A DNA stretch of 64,000 bases, from positions 1-64,000 of IMG/VR virus record IMGVR_UViG_3300025168_000077; one strand, written 5' to 3'. Positions 15,104 through 25,198 of the stretch are shown piece by piece; the first letter of the stretch is position 1; every line of letters begins with the position of its first letter. The stretch comes from a virus. A program made the position numbers and the translations under genes. The notes below the pieces were generated by a model. That model made no database searches. It had not been told where the DNA came from and saw nothing but the letters and a program-made list of their open reading frames with translations.

Positions 15104-16198
15104 ATGTCCATTAGTACCGAACTTTTGAACACTACGTTTGCGGATCTCCGCGGACCTCTGGTGAACTCGTTTGTTCGCAGCAATGAACTGTTCGAGGCCC
15201 TGACAACAAAAGCACGTATGCCCATGGAGGGAGGAACTCGTATCGAACGTTCCTTCGCCGGTGGTGCACCTGCTCGCGGTGTCGGTGTTTACGTCGGTGA
15301 CGAGCTGCTGAACATGACCCGTCGTCAACAAATCAACCGGTTCCAAGTTGAACCTCACCGTGTTGTTGTCGCCGTTAACATTCCTAAGCGTGAGTTGAAC
15401 CAGAACAGCGGAAAGCTGGCTGTCATTCGTCTCATCGAAGAGTACCCACAAACCACCATGGAAGCGGTGAAGGCAGACTTGAACAAGTACTTCCTCACTG
15501 GTGTCAGCCGTGGTCTTGTGTTCACTACTTCTGAGCTGAAGGGATTCTTGACTCTGAACGGTCTCGTTACTGACGGTATCGGAACCGGTGTGACCAATGG
15601 TCTTATCGACTTTCAGTCACCAGCCGATCAAGCAACTTCCGCTCAAGTTGTTCAAGGTGTAGCTAAGAGCACTTTGATTTCTCACTTCAACCAGTTTGAA
15701 GATGTGTCGTCAACCTCCGGCTTCTCCGCGAACGGTCTTCACCCCCTCCGTCGGATCTACCGTAAGTGTGCTCACTACGCGGGCGGTCCTGGTAAGGGTC
15801 CAGACCTTGTGATCATGGACGACGATACGTACACTCTGTACGATCAGAACATCCTGCAAAACAACGTCCGAATCAACTTGGTTGACGATAAGACTGACAA
15901 GACCAACACCATGGCGCTTACGCTTGGTTTGGCTAAGGTCCACTCGTCGATTGACCTCGATAAGGATGATTCAGTGTTCGCGTCTACCGTTGCTGCTGAG
16001 GGAGTGTCCTACTTCTTGAACACCGACTACATCGAGTTCCCAATGCTCGAAGCTCCGAACATCTCTGAGTTCAAAGAGCGTGTTGGTGATCAAGACGTTG
16101 TGACTGCTCTGTTTGCTATGCAAGGCAACATGATCTGCACCAAGCTCCCTGCTCAGGGCGCTGTAACTGGTACCGCTGGTACTACCGCAACAGCGTAA
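15104..16198 (+). CDS. Major capsid protein (HK97-like fold expected)
   Basis: 364 residues. The N-terminal part (TFADLRGPLVNSFVRSNELF) and the hydrophobic end segment around SYFLNTDYIEFPMLEAPN resemble phage major capsid proteins of the HK97-fold superfamily, with an extended E-loop-like region (RIERSFAGGAPARGVGVYVG) and a Gly/Thr/Ala tail. It is the first gene of the long plus-strand late operon, with a strong promoter and structured leader, as expected for the most abundant virion protein. It diverges from the terminase/portal/scaffold operon, so capsid and scaffold come from different transcripts. Confidence 0.8.
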   Translation: MSISTELLNTTFADLRGPLVNSFVRSNELFEALTTKARMPMEGGTRIERSFAGGAPARGVGVYVGDELLNMTRRQQINRFQVEPHRVVVAVNIPKRELNQNSGKLAVIRLIEEYPQTTMEAVKADLNKYFLTGVSRGLVFTTSELKGFLTLNGLVTDGIGTGVTNGLIDFQSPADQATSAQVVQGVAKSTLISHFNQFEDVSSTSGFSANGLHPLRRIYRKCAHYAGGPGKGPDLVIMDDDTYTLYDQNILQNNVRINLVDDKTDKTNTMALTLGLAKVHSSIDLDKDDSVFASTVAAEGVSYFLNTDYIEFPMLEAPNISEFKERVGDQDVVTALFAMQGNMICTKLPAQGAVTGTAGTTATA

Positions 16199-16210
16199 GG
16201 AAGGTAAATC

Positions 16211-16768
16211 ATGGGAACGTTCAAATCTGATCCGTTGTCTACAACATACGATGATGCAGTTTATGCACTGGGTACTCAATACTCCCAGACCGCAGAGCAA
16301 GTTGATTCGTATGGGTCTGGTGTAAACACAGCCGTCACTCTTACAGCGGCCCAAAAGCTTATGCTTTCGGGTCACCGTACTTGGGTGTTTGTTGAAGCTG
16401 CCGCGGCCATCGCGGCGGGTTCTTTGTGTAAGCGTAATGCTGACACCACTCCATTCAAGGCTGCTGAAGATGCTGCGAGTGAAACGTTGGTCCGAGATCT
16501 TGTCGGAGTAGCTGATCACGCGATTGCGTCTGGCAAGTATGGCTGGATTATCTGCAAAGGCGCTTGCGTTATTGAAGCTGAAGCTGGGGTCGCCGCAGGC
16601 GAGTTTCTGGCTTCGGACGGAGACAACGTAGCCGGTGAAGTGGATACTTTTGCGGGCACAAGCGCTGCTGACACTCAAAAGATCGTTGGTACGGCTCTGG
16701 AAACAGAATCTTCCAGCGCAACTTTTGGGGCTGGCTACGTCATTGCACGGATCGACATTCCTTCCTAA
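16211..16768 (+). CDS. Probable capsid decoration protein (DUF2190-like)
   Basis: 185 residues, beta-rich. The segments LCKRNADTTPFKAAEDAASE, VGVADHAIASGKYGWIICKG and EAEAGVAAGEFLASDGDNVA have the character of DUF2190-type decoration/spike proteins that sit on the capsid surface. It lies 12 bases after the capsid gene and is followed by a hairpin, which suggests the two are expressed together at high level. Function by position and pattern. Confidence 0.65.
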   Translation: MGTFKSDPLSTTYDDAVYALGTQYSQTAEQVDSYGSGVNTAVTLTAAQKLMLSGHRTWVFVEAAAAIAAGSLCKRNADTTPFKAAEDAASETLVRDLVGVADHAIASGKYGWIICKGACVIEAEAGVAAGEFLASDGDNVAGEVDTFAGTSAADTQKIVGTALETESSSATFGAGYVIARIDIPS

Positions 16769-16790
16769 TAGGTAGGTTCGTGATACACTT

Positions 16791-16828
16791 GAGGGGCGTA
16801 GCTTTCGGGTTACGCCCCTCTCGTATTT
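16791..16828 (+). terminator. Hairpin terminator or attenuator after the capsid pair
   Basis: GAGGGGCGTA (16791-16800) and TACGCCCCTC (16811-16820) form a perfect 10-bp stem with a 10-base loop. The tail TCGTATTT is a weak T-run, so partial readthrough into the tail genes is likely, reducing their dose relative to capsid. Confidence 0.7.
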
Positions 16829-16838
16829 AGGAGGTCCT

Positions 16839-18662
16839 GTGGACGTATCTCTCGGCGCGCTTCGCCAACGACTGCTTAACTTCCGCTCGTGGGACAGTAC
16901 GGGTGAGACTTTGGACAACCGCATTCGGGAGGCGATGAACACCGCACTTGACCGACTAGCGGGTGATGTCCCCGAAGCTTTGATTCCTGATGAGCAGCAT
17001 GTGGCCTTGCTCCCCGATCAAAAGGGTTCGACATACAAGGCTACTGTTCTGGGTGTAACCGACCAACGTGTCCTTCAGTTTTACGACACAAGCGGCACGG
17101 CTTTGGGACTGAGTACAGTCAGTACGTGGCTACCGGAAGTAGACGGCACCTGGGATGGTGTCATGCACATCGAGTTTACGGACACTACGGGCCAGCTGCA
17201 TCGTCGTCAGTGCCTGGAGTTTTTTACGACAACGGTGACGGTAGATAACGTTTCGACAAAGCGGTACTACGTTACGATTGACCGACCCTTTGCTGACCCG
17301 TCTTTGAGCAACTCGGTTTCAAATCGCATGGACTTCAGGCTTCATCAGCCAGAGTTCTTCTTGCGCGATGATGTGATGGAAGTTCTTGAGCCCGCTCGCG
17401 TGTTCGACTCCTCGCGTCAACAAGTTTGGGCAGTAGACACGGCGGGTGCGTACCGTCAGGACATGGTTGACTTTAGGGGCGACAGCACAGGTCGTCCCTA
17501 CCGTATGTGGAGAGGGCGCCACTTCCAACTGCCAGCCCCTACAGAAGCGCCTGAAGTAGGCGAGTTGATGGTAGAAGATTCTAAGCTAACAACAGGATCA
17601 GTGGACGCGAACACTGAGATTCTTTTGTGGGCTCACGGAAAGCCCGCCAACGCTTATTCTACGGGGGAGTGGGGTATTTGCTACACCTACGTCATGGGTC
17701 GACGGGACAAAGAGTGGCAGCAATCACCTCTGATAAATCCTGATACTACGGCTACGGTAAATGACAGTTCCCAAAAACTCAACTGGGCATTTGAGTCGTA
17801 CGGCGGCGCTTTGATTGATGGTGTAAAAGTAGCTGCTGGGATTCATGATCCGTTGTGGGAAAGCGCCCCCTCTCCGATTACAACCATCAAAAATGTAACT
17901 CAGGCATTTGATACAAATTCAAACTCTGCGTATGACCCAGCGACATCGCTGCCCCCCGGCTCGCTGTACAAACGGGCCATGGTTTTGGCGGCTACCAACA
18001 TTGACGCTCAGCAAGGATTTCAAAATAAAGTCCCCGTGGCTGGTTCTACCGCAGACACGCCAGACTTGAGGCAGGGTCGTTCGGGCTACCGGATTCGTTA
18101 CTACATCGCTCACTTGGGAAGCAACAACGATCAAGACTCCTACGACACCGAAACAAACGCCAGGTACTACTTCTTGTGTGAGGTAGAGCCTACGTTTGAC
18201 CAGCTCCAAGGGACTCTGTACGGCGCCACTACGGACATGCTTCGGTCTACGAAGAAGAAGGGTGCCCGGATTGTATGGAATGGCGATCAGCTGTATGACT
18301 ACCATCGCCCATTGCGCCACTCTACCGGGTACTACTCTTACAAAGTTTACCCCCACCAAGACGCTCGGTACGAGCTGGACTTTCGGGTGCTTCGATTGCC
18401 CCGTAAATACGTAGACGACCAAGACACGGCTCCGATTCAAAGAGACGCCGTCCCCGCGTTGATTGAGTTGTCCCTGCACTATTTGTGTTTGATCGATGGG
18501 GTAGATCAGCAAGGCGCTCAGATTCACCTTGACCGGTACGAAGAAGTCGCGCGCAAGTATCGAGAGCGATACGCTAACCCCGGTCGTGTGGTAGAACCGG
18601 TACCGTTGTTCGGTTACTCCGCTCGACATCGCTATGGGACATTTGGCTCAACCAGCGAATAA
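16839..18662 (+). CDS. Head-tail connector/adaptor-like structural protein
   Basis: 607 residues from a GTG start with a strong AGGAGG site. The N terminus (SLGALRQRLLNFRSWDSTGE followed by LDNRIREAMNTALDRLAGD) looks like the helical adaptor fold of podovirus connector (T7 gp11-like) proteins, and the long C-terminal part is beta-rich with many Tyr/Asp motifs. Position just after the capsid genes supports a head-tail joining role. The assignment is by position and by N-terminal pattern only. Confidence 0.5.
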   Translation: MDVSLGALRQRLLNFRSWDSTGETLDNRIREAMNTALDRLAGDVPEALIPDEQHVALLPDQKGSTYKATVLGVTDQRVLQFYDTSGTALGLSTVSTWLPEVDGTWDGVMHIEFTDTTGQLHRRQCLEFFTTTVTVDNVSTKRYYVTIDRPFADPSLSNSVSNRMDFRLHQPEFFLRDDVMEVLEPARVFDSSRQQVWAVDTAGAYRQDMVDFRGDSTGRPYRMWRGRHFQLPAPTEAPEVGELMVEDSKLTTGSVDANTEILLWAHGKPANAYSTGEWGICYTYVMGRRDKEWQQSPLINPDTTATVNDSSQKLNWAFESYGGALIDGVKVAAGIHDPLWESAPSPITTIKNVTQAFDTNSNSAYDPATSLPPGSLYKRAMVLAATNIDAQQGFQNKVPVAGSTADTPDLRQGRSGYRIRYYIAHLGSNNDQDSYDTETNARYYFLCEVEPTFDQLQGTLYGATTDMLRSTKKKGARIVWNGDQLYDYHRPLRHSTGYYSYKVYPHQDARYELDFRVLRLPRKYVDDQDTAPIQRDAVPALIELSLHYLCLIDGVDQQGAQIHLDRYEEVARKYRERYANPGRVVEPVPLFGYSARHRYGTFGSTSE

Positions 18663-18683
18663 ACACCCACCCATGAGGCTATT

Positions 18684-19193
18684 GTGAAGAAACTAAAGAA
18701 CTTGACTCAATACAAGTCACCACTGGCGCTACCTCGGCTGGAGCTTGGATCTCACGTATCCAGAATCAGCTTGAACGGTCGCTACGAAGAAGCAGTTGTA
18801 CTGAGTGTCACTTGTGCTGAAAGAGACAGCACGAAGAGTTGGTCGGCTACGATTATTGCAAAGAACGGCATTGAGTTTATCTCAGGCGACACGGAGCACC
18901 GAGGTAAGTCTGACTGGATGCCTAAAGATTGGATTTACCACGTTGAGACCGGTTCTTGGTACGGGCCATCGCAGCCCGAAGTTGTCGAAGAACAAGAGAT
19001 GGCAAAGCCTCCAGAAGACACCAACCCCGACGTTATTGTCGAGGTTCCAGAGCCTTGGGAAAACGAGAAGTACTTCTCTTGGCGGTCACGGGTTCTTAAG
19101 TCAGACGTTCGCTTGAAGGCTCTGCCTGATGTTCAGGCACTGCTCTCTCAAGTGTGGAAAGACAAGTCGTTTGATGAAGGCATCCAACTGTAG
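18684..19193 (+). CDS. Hypothetical virion-region protein, 169 residues
   Basis: GTG start after GAGG. The N-terminal half is beta-rich (SHVSRISLNGRYEEAVVLSV) and could be an SH3-like fold; a Pro/Glu linker and a helical C terminus with Trp residues follow. It sits between the connector-like and nozzle-like genes, so it is probably a minor tail component. Confidence 0.5.
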   Translation: MKKLKNLTQYKSPLALPRLELGSHVSRISLNGRYEEAVVLSVTCAERDSTKSWSATIIAKNGIEFISGDTEHRGKSDWMPKDWIYHVETGSWYGPSQPEVVEEQEMAKPPEDTNPDVIVEVPEPWENEKYFSWRSRVLKSDVRLKALPDVQALLSQVWKDKSFDEGIQL

Positions 19194-19212
19194 AGATACT
19201 TGAGGTGCGTAC

Positions 19213-21453
19213 ATGTCGGGGCCGACAAGACAAGAAATAGATTCGTTCGTAATCCCCCCAGGGGAAGACTTGGTTCAGTACTCGCCCAGTGATCTGGCGC
19301 AAAAAGTACAAAACCTTGAGCTTACTCCCGAGGGGACGCTGAAGTCTCTTGTCGGTCCTTGCGCATTTGCAAAGGGGCCTCAAAGTTACTTGTTCAGTAA
19401 CCACCTACCGTTCTCGGTGTTTCACGCGTCTTTGTTGAGTGGGTCGGCTCCGACTATCTACGCGAGGACGGGGAGTGAGGTTTTCAGGTACGAAGGCTGG
19501 CATGGAACAGACGAAACGTACCCCTTCTACGCGGGGGGTCAGTGGCGTTCGCAGCTATCCGGCCTTTCGTCAAATCCGTCACCTCGATTCCCTGATCAAT
19601 GGATCGTGTTGAATGACAGGATTGTCTGGTCGAACGGTGTAGATAAGCCAAGGGTCTTTACTTACGATGGCATGGTCACCCCCCTGGGGTTTGACACCCG
19701 GCCTACAGCCCCGCTGGCGCTGGGTCCGATTCAGTCAGGGTACCAAAAATCGGCCAACAGCTACCCCAACACTAAGGGGTATTCGTGGCAGGGTGACATC
19801 GGTACATCAATCGAGTCTTTGACGGGGGAAGCCGGTTCTGTAAGGGGCGGCACTTGGTACTACTATCTCCAGTACGAAGACATTCACGGCAACCTCTCTG
19901 AGTTTTCTGTGTCAAGCAACCCCGTTCAAACAAGCACAGCAAACGCCGACCCGTTTGATCCTGGGGGAGACAGTAAAGAGACGGGTGTAGAGATCACCAA
20001 CTTGCTCCGCCAGTTTCATGTCTCTCTAGGAAGCGAAGCACCCGATCACTGCGTTGCTGTCCGTTTGTACCGCACAGCTGACACTAAGAACGTAGGTGGA
20101 GAGCCTCAGTTGTTGGCGAGGCTACCGGGAACAGGAGCCGCTGAGTACGCAGACAACACACCTGACTCGGGCTTGGGTTCGATTTGGGAAGAGACCGTTT
20201 CTGTGCCCGTATTCAAGTTGATGTGCACACACCAAGGAAGGCTTGTAATCGCCAACACTGAGGATGAGCCTGGCATTGTTCGGCGTTCTCAGCCGGGCTT
20301 TGCGGGGACGTTCAACAAACTGGACTTTATCTTCCCTGATAGCGGTGGTAGTGAAGTTACTGGTATTGCTTCTCACGCTGGCGTTCTTTTGGCTTTTACT
20401 GAAAGCAGCGTCTACTCTTTGGAAGACTTCGGCCTTCCTAGACCTTTGGCGCAAGGTATTGGCTGCGTGGCGCCCAATAGCATTCAGGCATTACCGAATG
20501 GCCTTCTTGTTTGGCTGGGCCGGGACGGTTTTTACGGGATGTCTCCGTCAGGCCAGGTTCAACGACTCAGTAAATCGATTGATCGGTTGATGAGAAACTC
20601 GTTGAATCGGGGTCGACTGTCCTTGGCTACAGCTGCTGTGGACGCCCACACCAATGAGTACCGTTGTGCCGTGTCAAAAGCTGGGTCTCCGTTTAACAAC
20701 TTGATCCTCTGTTTCGACGGACAAAACTGGCGTCGTCATGAGTTAAATGTGCACATCGCAGACATGTGTCGGACAGACGACTTTAGTCAGCATCTTTTGG
20801 CTCTTGTTTTAGACTACACCGCAAAAGTAGATAGTCAGGGCAACGTAGGGTTACGTGAAACTCGGTCTCCTGTGATTGACGATACGTACGGTTATGTCAA
20901 CCCTTCGGTGTATGACTTAGATGGTTCGATGTCTGAGCCTATGACTCATTTGTTAGTTTTGGATCGAGAGACCGGTGACACTGTTTACACACCACCGCCA
21001 CGCACTGTTGTTTATCGATCAGGTTGGTTTAGGGCGGACGTGTCGGGCTTGGTGCCCGTAAATGTGCGGTCATTATTTGTGGGAATGGTTGACGCTTGGG
21101 ACGGTGACGCGACTGTGCGTATCTTTAAGAATGGGTCTGAAAAACCTGTACACGAGATAACTGACTTACGGTTGATTGGTGTTGACAACGAATCTGACGT
21201 AGTCAAAGACCTCGTAGGTCAGGCTATTAACAGAGACTCTAAGTTTCATTCTCCCAGGTTCTTTTGGCGTCAGGTACCTGTGGGCCTTGAAAACGTGAAC
21301 ACTTGGTGCTTTGAAATAGAGATTGAACAAACTCCTTCTTTTGTTGAGTCCGACAACGTACCTCGAATGGAGTTGGCGTCTTTTGCCTTCGAGACCAGTG
21401 TAGCGAGTTCTGGTAGTCCTCGTGGCCGCATTCCCCTTAAGTCGGACAGGTAA
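19213..21453 (+). CDS. Tail nozzle-like beta-propeller protein
   Basis: 746 residues, nearly all beta strands, with repeated short segments typical of propeller blades (QWIVLNDRIVWSNGVDKPRV, LMCTHQGRLVIANTEDE, SHAGVLLAFTESSVYSLEDF, LPNGLLVWLGRDGFYGMSPS). Podovirus nozzle proteins (T7 gp12-like) have this construction and this gene order after the adaptor. I see no catalytic motif. Confidence is moderate because beta-propeller composition is not unique to nozzles. Confidence 0.5.
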   Translation: MSGPTRQEIDSFVIPPGEDLVQYSPSDLAQKVQNLELTPEGTLKSLVGPCAFAKGPQSYLFSNHLPFSVFHASLLSGSAPTIYARTGSEVFRYEGWHGTDETYPFYAGGQWRSQLSGLSSNPSPRFPDQWIVLNDRIVWSNGVDKPRVFTYDGMVTPLGFDTRPTAPLALGPIQSGYQKSANSYPNTKGYSWQGDIGTSIESLTGEAGSVRGGTWYYYLQYEDIHGNLSEFSVSSNPVQTSTANADPFDPGGDSKETGVEITNLLRQFHVSLGSEAPDHCVAVRLYRTADTKNVGGEPQLLARLPGTGAAEYADNTPDSGLGSIWEETVSVPVFKLMCTHQGRLVIANTEDEPGIVRRSQPGFAGTFNKLDFIFPDSGGSEVTGIASHAGVLLAFTESSVYSLEDFGLPRPLAQGIGCVAPNSIQALPNGLLVWLGRDGFYGMSPSGQVQRLSKSIDRLMRNSLNRGRLSLATAAVDAHTNEYRCAVSKAGSPFNNLILCFDGQNWRRHELNVHIADMCRTDDFSQHLLALVLDYTAKVDSQGNVGLRETRSPVIDDTYGYVNPSVYDLDGSMSEPMTHLLVLDRETGDTVYTPPPRTVVYRSGWFRADVSGLVPVNVRSLFVGMVDAWDGDATVRIFKNGSEKPVHEITDLRLIGVDNESDVVKDLVGQAINRDSKFHSPRFFWRQVPVGLENVNTWCFEIEIEQTPSFVESDNVPRMELASFAFETSVASSGSPRGRIPLKSDR

Positions 21454-21458
21454 GCAGT

Positions 21459-23738
21459 ATGCCCTCTATCTTTCGTAAACGATTTCTTCGTACGGGTGAT
21501 GTACTTGACCCAAACGAAATGAACCAAGACTTTCAGCCGTGGATGGGGCTTCTTTCGGGAAACTTAACGGCGGACAACTTGAACGCATCTGCTTTTGCAG
21601 ACCAGGCAACTGTTTCATCTGAAGCTCACTTGAAACACCAGTACATCGAAGTCATGTGCGCACTCCCCTTTTTGACGGGAGTCACCGCAGATCGTCAACC
21701 TAACTTTTTGAAGAAGATGATCAATGATGGTTACGGTTCTCCCACGGATGAAAGTGCCGCAGCCGCGTACGAGTTTGAAGATCATAACGACACGGGGAGT
21801 CCGATCACGTTTGACTACCATCCGTCTAATGTGCAGGTCATTGGTAAGGGTGGGGGCTGGACTCCACTTAAAGACGGAATCAAGCTGTCAGACTTCACCG
21901 TTACAGACGGGTCTACGTATGAAACCGCCCCAGGGTCAGTCACGACAAGCTCGGACGGAGAAGTTGACCTTTGGATCAACGCGTTTGTTCAATACGTCCG
22001 TAACGGCTTTGGGCGCACATTTGATTCGTTTCTTGACCCTGCGATGTCTGCTGTGTCACCATCAGCGTATTTGACGGGCAATCCACCTTTAGATGATTAC
22101 GGAGGTGACACCAGTCCCCTTGATTACGGTATTCGATTTGTTCCTCCTACTGACATGGAAATAGTCAACCCGTCGAGGGCTGCGTGCTCTCACATATCAA
22201 TGGGCTACAGTCCCGCGGATGTTCAGTTTGCTATTAGGGTAGACGGTCAAATACTCGAAGAAACAATCACGGGTAAAAGAAACACTCATGAGCGTACTCC
22301 TCTTGGAATGCGCAATGTTGAAACCCGCGCTGTAGACAACGATGCTGTTCACACAGATAAACCTGGTACGGGGAAATCCAAGGCGACGGGGGGTAAGCTG
22401 AACCAAAAAATGCCGGGTAATCGATCGCCCACAGTTCGGTCAGCGGGTCTTGGACCCGAAGTTTTTGGTACACGATTGAGTACCGTTGTACGAGTGGGCG
22501 CGGGTAGCCACAAAATCGAGATTGTCGCACGAAGATTGAACAATGTTGATGGCATCTACAACCTCCCTAATGACGCTGTTGGTGTTCTTAATCGTCAGTT
22601 GTCTGTGACTTCAATCTCTCGTGATCGTCATGTCAGCCAGTCGATGGCCCCCTCGAACCTACCGGCGTTTGATACAGAAGATCCATTGCAGTTGATTGCA
22701 CCGACTCAGACTTTAGAAAAACTGCTAAACAACATCCCACCTAGCGCAGTTAAATCGAACTCTCTGAGGCATCAGCACTTAAAGAGCATCGTTCGTAACT
22801 GGTCACGTAAGTCGATTAATCCCATTGGTTTAAGGTCGAAGTCACTGCCCCGAGCTGAAGACGGTAGATCTTGGCTTACGTTGAGTTCTTTGCACTCACG
22901 CGACTACGGCGGACTCCACGAAACTGAGTCAGACAGTTTGCTCGCGGGCACGGGTTGGCAAGCGCTGTCGTCGTCTACTTTTGGTGAGTACTTGATGGTG
23001 TCAAACACCGACGGTACGTCTACGTCAGGGACGATTGAGCCAAACGATTTGATTTACGTGTTTGCAGATCTGGTTTGTAACATCAGCCCTGATGGCGACA
23101 TGCCCATGAGAGAGCGATTGCTGGACACGTTCGCTCATTTTTGCATCGGTCATCGTGAGTACAACTCAAAAATCGGAGACGAATCCAAATCTAAAGTGTG
23201 GAGGTTTGACCGAGCTTCTCGTGTAACAGTCAACTTAAACAACTGGATTGGTAGAGACATCAACTACAACATGACTATTTCAGGGTCGGGCGATGGCGAT
23301 CATCCCGGTACAATCGAATCAGACAATCCTACCTACTCGACTACTTCGACTGATCGGCGAGTGATGTATGACAATCTTGAAGACATGCCTGATTCGATTC
23401 ACGTCAGTTTGATGTTTGTGCTTGACGGTAAAAATCAACGGACTCCGCCAGGTACAAGTGCGTGGGAAATCGGCGACATTGCTGTGTTTGGTGCGGGTAC
23501 TCAAAGTGGTGGTCGCGAAGACGGAACCATTCATGGGTCTGGGTCCAACAACTGGAACGATGTGTTTTGGGAGAGAGCGGGTACTGAAGTCTCAGATCCT
23601 AAGTACAGAACTTCAGGGGGCTACGAGTTTCAGACCGGCGGTGGGTGGACCGATTTCACTTGCCGGCAGCCCATCATTACGTTTAATCAAGGGATGGCAA
23701 GCATCTCGCTTCTCCGCCTTAATCGATCACCTGAATAG
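21459..23738 (+). CDS. Tail/fibre structural protein, 759 residues
   Basis: The N terminus (TGDVLDPNEMNQDFQPWMGL then LSGNLTADNLNASAFADQ) is of the type that begins many fibre or baseplate-like proteins in environmental phages and recurs in shorter form in the next gene. The remainder is beta-rich with many Asn/Gly/Ser residues. Five bases separate it from the nozzle-like gene. A role in receptor contact or tail collar is likely but not proven. Confidence 0.55.
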   Translation: MPSIFRKRFLRTGDVLDPNEMNQDFQPWMGLLSGNLTADNLNASAFADQATVSSEAHLKHQYIEVMCALPFLTGVTADRQPNFLKKMINDGYGSPTDESAAAAYEFEDHNDTGSPITFDYHPSNVQVIGKGGGWTPLKDGIKLSDFTVTDGSTYETAPGSVTTSSDGEVDLWINAFVQYVRNGFGRTFDSFLDPAMSAVSPSAYLTGNPPLDDYGGDTSPLDYGIRFVPPTDMEIVNPSRAACSHISMGYSPADVQFAIRVDGQILEETITGKRNTHERTPLGMRNVETRAVDNDAVHTDKPGTGKSKATGGKLNQKMPGNRSPTVRSAGLGPEVFGTRLSTVVRVGAGSHKIEIVARRLNNVDGIYNLPNDAVGVLNRQLSVTSISRDRHVSQSMAPSNLPAFDTEDPLQLIAPTQTLEKLLNNIPPSAVKSNSLRHQHLKSIVRNWSRKSINPIGLRSKSLPRAEDGRSWLTLSSLHSRDYGGLHETESDSLLAGTGWQALSSSTFGEYLMVSNTDGTSTSGTIEPNDLIYVFADLVCNISPDGDMPMRERLLDTFAHFCIGHREYNSKIGDESKSKVWRFDRASRVTVNLNNWIGRDINYNMTISGSGDGDHPGTIESDNPTYSTTSTDRRVMYDNLEDMPDSIHVSLMFVLDGKNQRTPPGTSAWEIGDIAVFGAGTQSGGREDGTIHGSGSNNWNDVFWERAGTEVSDPKYRTSGGYEFQTGGGWTDFTCRQPIITFNQGMASISLLRLNRSPE

Positions 23739-23749
23739 TAGGTACCTCT

Positions 23750-24598
23750 GTGACTCTATCACTCAGCTACAGTTATCCTGATGGGTCTGCGTTTGACGTT
23801 AAGGCGCACAATGAAAACATTATTCATGTGCAAAAGAGTTTAAACGCAGGTGGGATTGACCCCGCCATGATGAGCAGCTTTGAGATTAAGCGTCACATGA
23901 TCATGCCTGACCAAGCGGTATTGACCAGGGGTGATTTTGCCCTTGAATCTACCGCCTTGTACGGTGACGCTTTTGGGCTGCCCAACTCACGTATCTCTGA
24001 TACCTCAACTTACCGTGTAGTAGCAGGAGCAGGTATTCGTTGGTACCAGCCCTACGATGTTACTGTGGGTATCCTACAGTGGTCGTTTTTTATGGCTCAC
24101 AACAGCTGGGCGATTCGTGAATCATCACTCGCCTCTTTTCGTGACACATCCGTCCAAGATGAAATATACATAAGGACGGCGGCTGTTTTCGACGGTAAGT
24201 TTATCTCAAACAGTCACAGGCAACACTCTATTAACTGTCAATGGCCGGCATGCTCTAAGCTGGGCGTGGCTACGAGTAAACCCGGTGAGTTCTTTGAAGT
24301 TGGTCTGTACCACAAGCCTTATAGGCGTCATGTTGAAACTGAAGCTCATTCAGCAAAGCAGTACCACCAACATTTGATGCTGTGCCCCGGCCTGTCCTAC
24401 ACGGACACTGAGTTTGGCATTAAGAAAGGTTGGCACGAGCTTACCATCAACATCTTTATGACTCGCCCCTCAGACTACGTAGCGGAAGCACGCTATGCTT
24501 ACTTCAAGTACTCGAAGAGTCTTAGGCGACATAAGATGATGCTGAACGCTAAAGCGGACTTTGGTGTTCGTGGCGCTCGTGTCGTGACCTTTTTGTAG
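23750..24598 (+). CDS. Tail/fibre structural protein, 282 residues
   Basis: GTG start. The opening (YSYPDGSAFDVKAHNENIIH then VQKSLNAGGIDPAMMSSFEI) parallels the opening of the 759-residue neighbour, and the body is beta-rich with aromatic residues. It closes the tail block before the predicted ejection proteins. No enzymatic motif seen. Confidence 0.55.
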   Translation: MTLSLSYSYPDGSAFDVKAHNENIIHVQKSLNAGGIDPAMMSSFEIKRHMIMPDQAVLTRGDFALESTALYGDAFGLPNSRISDTSTYRVVAGAGIRWYQPYDVTVGILQWSFFMAHNSWAIRESSLASFRDTSVQDEIYIRTAAVFDGKFISNSHRQHSINCQWPACSKLGVATSKPGEFFEVGLYHKPYRRHVETEAHSAKQYHQHLMLCPGLSYTDTEFGIKKGWHELTINIFMTRPSDYVAEARYAYFKYSKSLRRHKMMLNAKADFGVRGARVVTFL

Positions 24599-24628
24599 TT
24601 AAACGCTATACTCTGAACGGAGAATACC

Positions 24629-25198
24629 ATGGCCTTACCCGTGATTTTAGCCGCTGCTCAAGTAGCCAAAGCAGGCGTTCAGTACGCCCAAGACAGAAAG
24701 ACGGCGGCTAAAGAAGCTAAGCAGTTTAGACGCGACAAAAAGATCCAAAACAAGGGTCTGGCCATGATGCAAAACCCGCAGGGCCTTACTAAGGGTGCTG
24801 CTGAGGCTAAGCGTGCGGGTGCGTCTCAGTCGATTATGGGAGCCACGAGGGGACTGGAAGCAGAGAGTCGGAGGGCGGCTGCGGGTGCCCGAGGCGGTTC
24901 TGCATTGGCGACACAAGCTATGATCTCAAAGGCAAGAGGTGAGTCGACCCGATCGGTAGAACAGGCTCTTTCAGACGCCAACTTGGCCACTCAAAAGTTC
25001 AATGTTTCTCGTGGCGCCCAGCTGGTTGACAGTGTCGACCCCAAAGAGCCCACGACGACTAAGTTCGACGCCGGTGTGAACTTGGCGGGCGGCCTGCTGG
25101 GAGCAGGTGCCCAGTTTGCTGACACAAAGAGAAAGGCGAATCTAGCAAAAGCTGCATTGGCGGCTAAGGGCCTCAAGCAAACTGGAGAGGATAACTAA
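24629..25198 (+). CDS. Probable internal virion (ejection) protein, Ala-rich
   Basis: 189 residues starting with a short hydrophobic Ala-rich segment (MALPVILAAAQVAKAG), followed by basic helical Ala/Lys/Arg repeats and a Gly/Ala segment near residues 150-165 (VNLAGGLLGAGAQFADTK). This resembles the smallest internal core protein of podoviruses (T7 gp14-like). Its TAA overlaps the next ATG (TAATG). GGAGAATACC precedes the ATG. Called by composition and gene order. Confidence 0.5.
   Translation: MALPVILAAAQVAKAGVQYAQDRKTAAKEAKQFRRDKKIQNKGLAMMQNPQGLTKGAAEAKRAGASQSIMGATRGLEAESRRAAAGARGGSALATQAMISKARGESTRSVEQALSDANLATQKFNVSRGAQLVDSVDPKEPTTTKFDAGVNLAGGLLGAGAQFADTKRKANLAKAALAAKGLKQTGEDN

Noticed and set aside
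15971-16942. 323-residue minus-strand frame across the capsid and decoration genes
   Set aside because: Antisense shadow of two well-supported genes and a terminator; Arg/Ser-rich product.
17919-18629. 236-residue minus-strand frame within the connector gene
   Set aside because: Antisense shadow without start signals.
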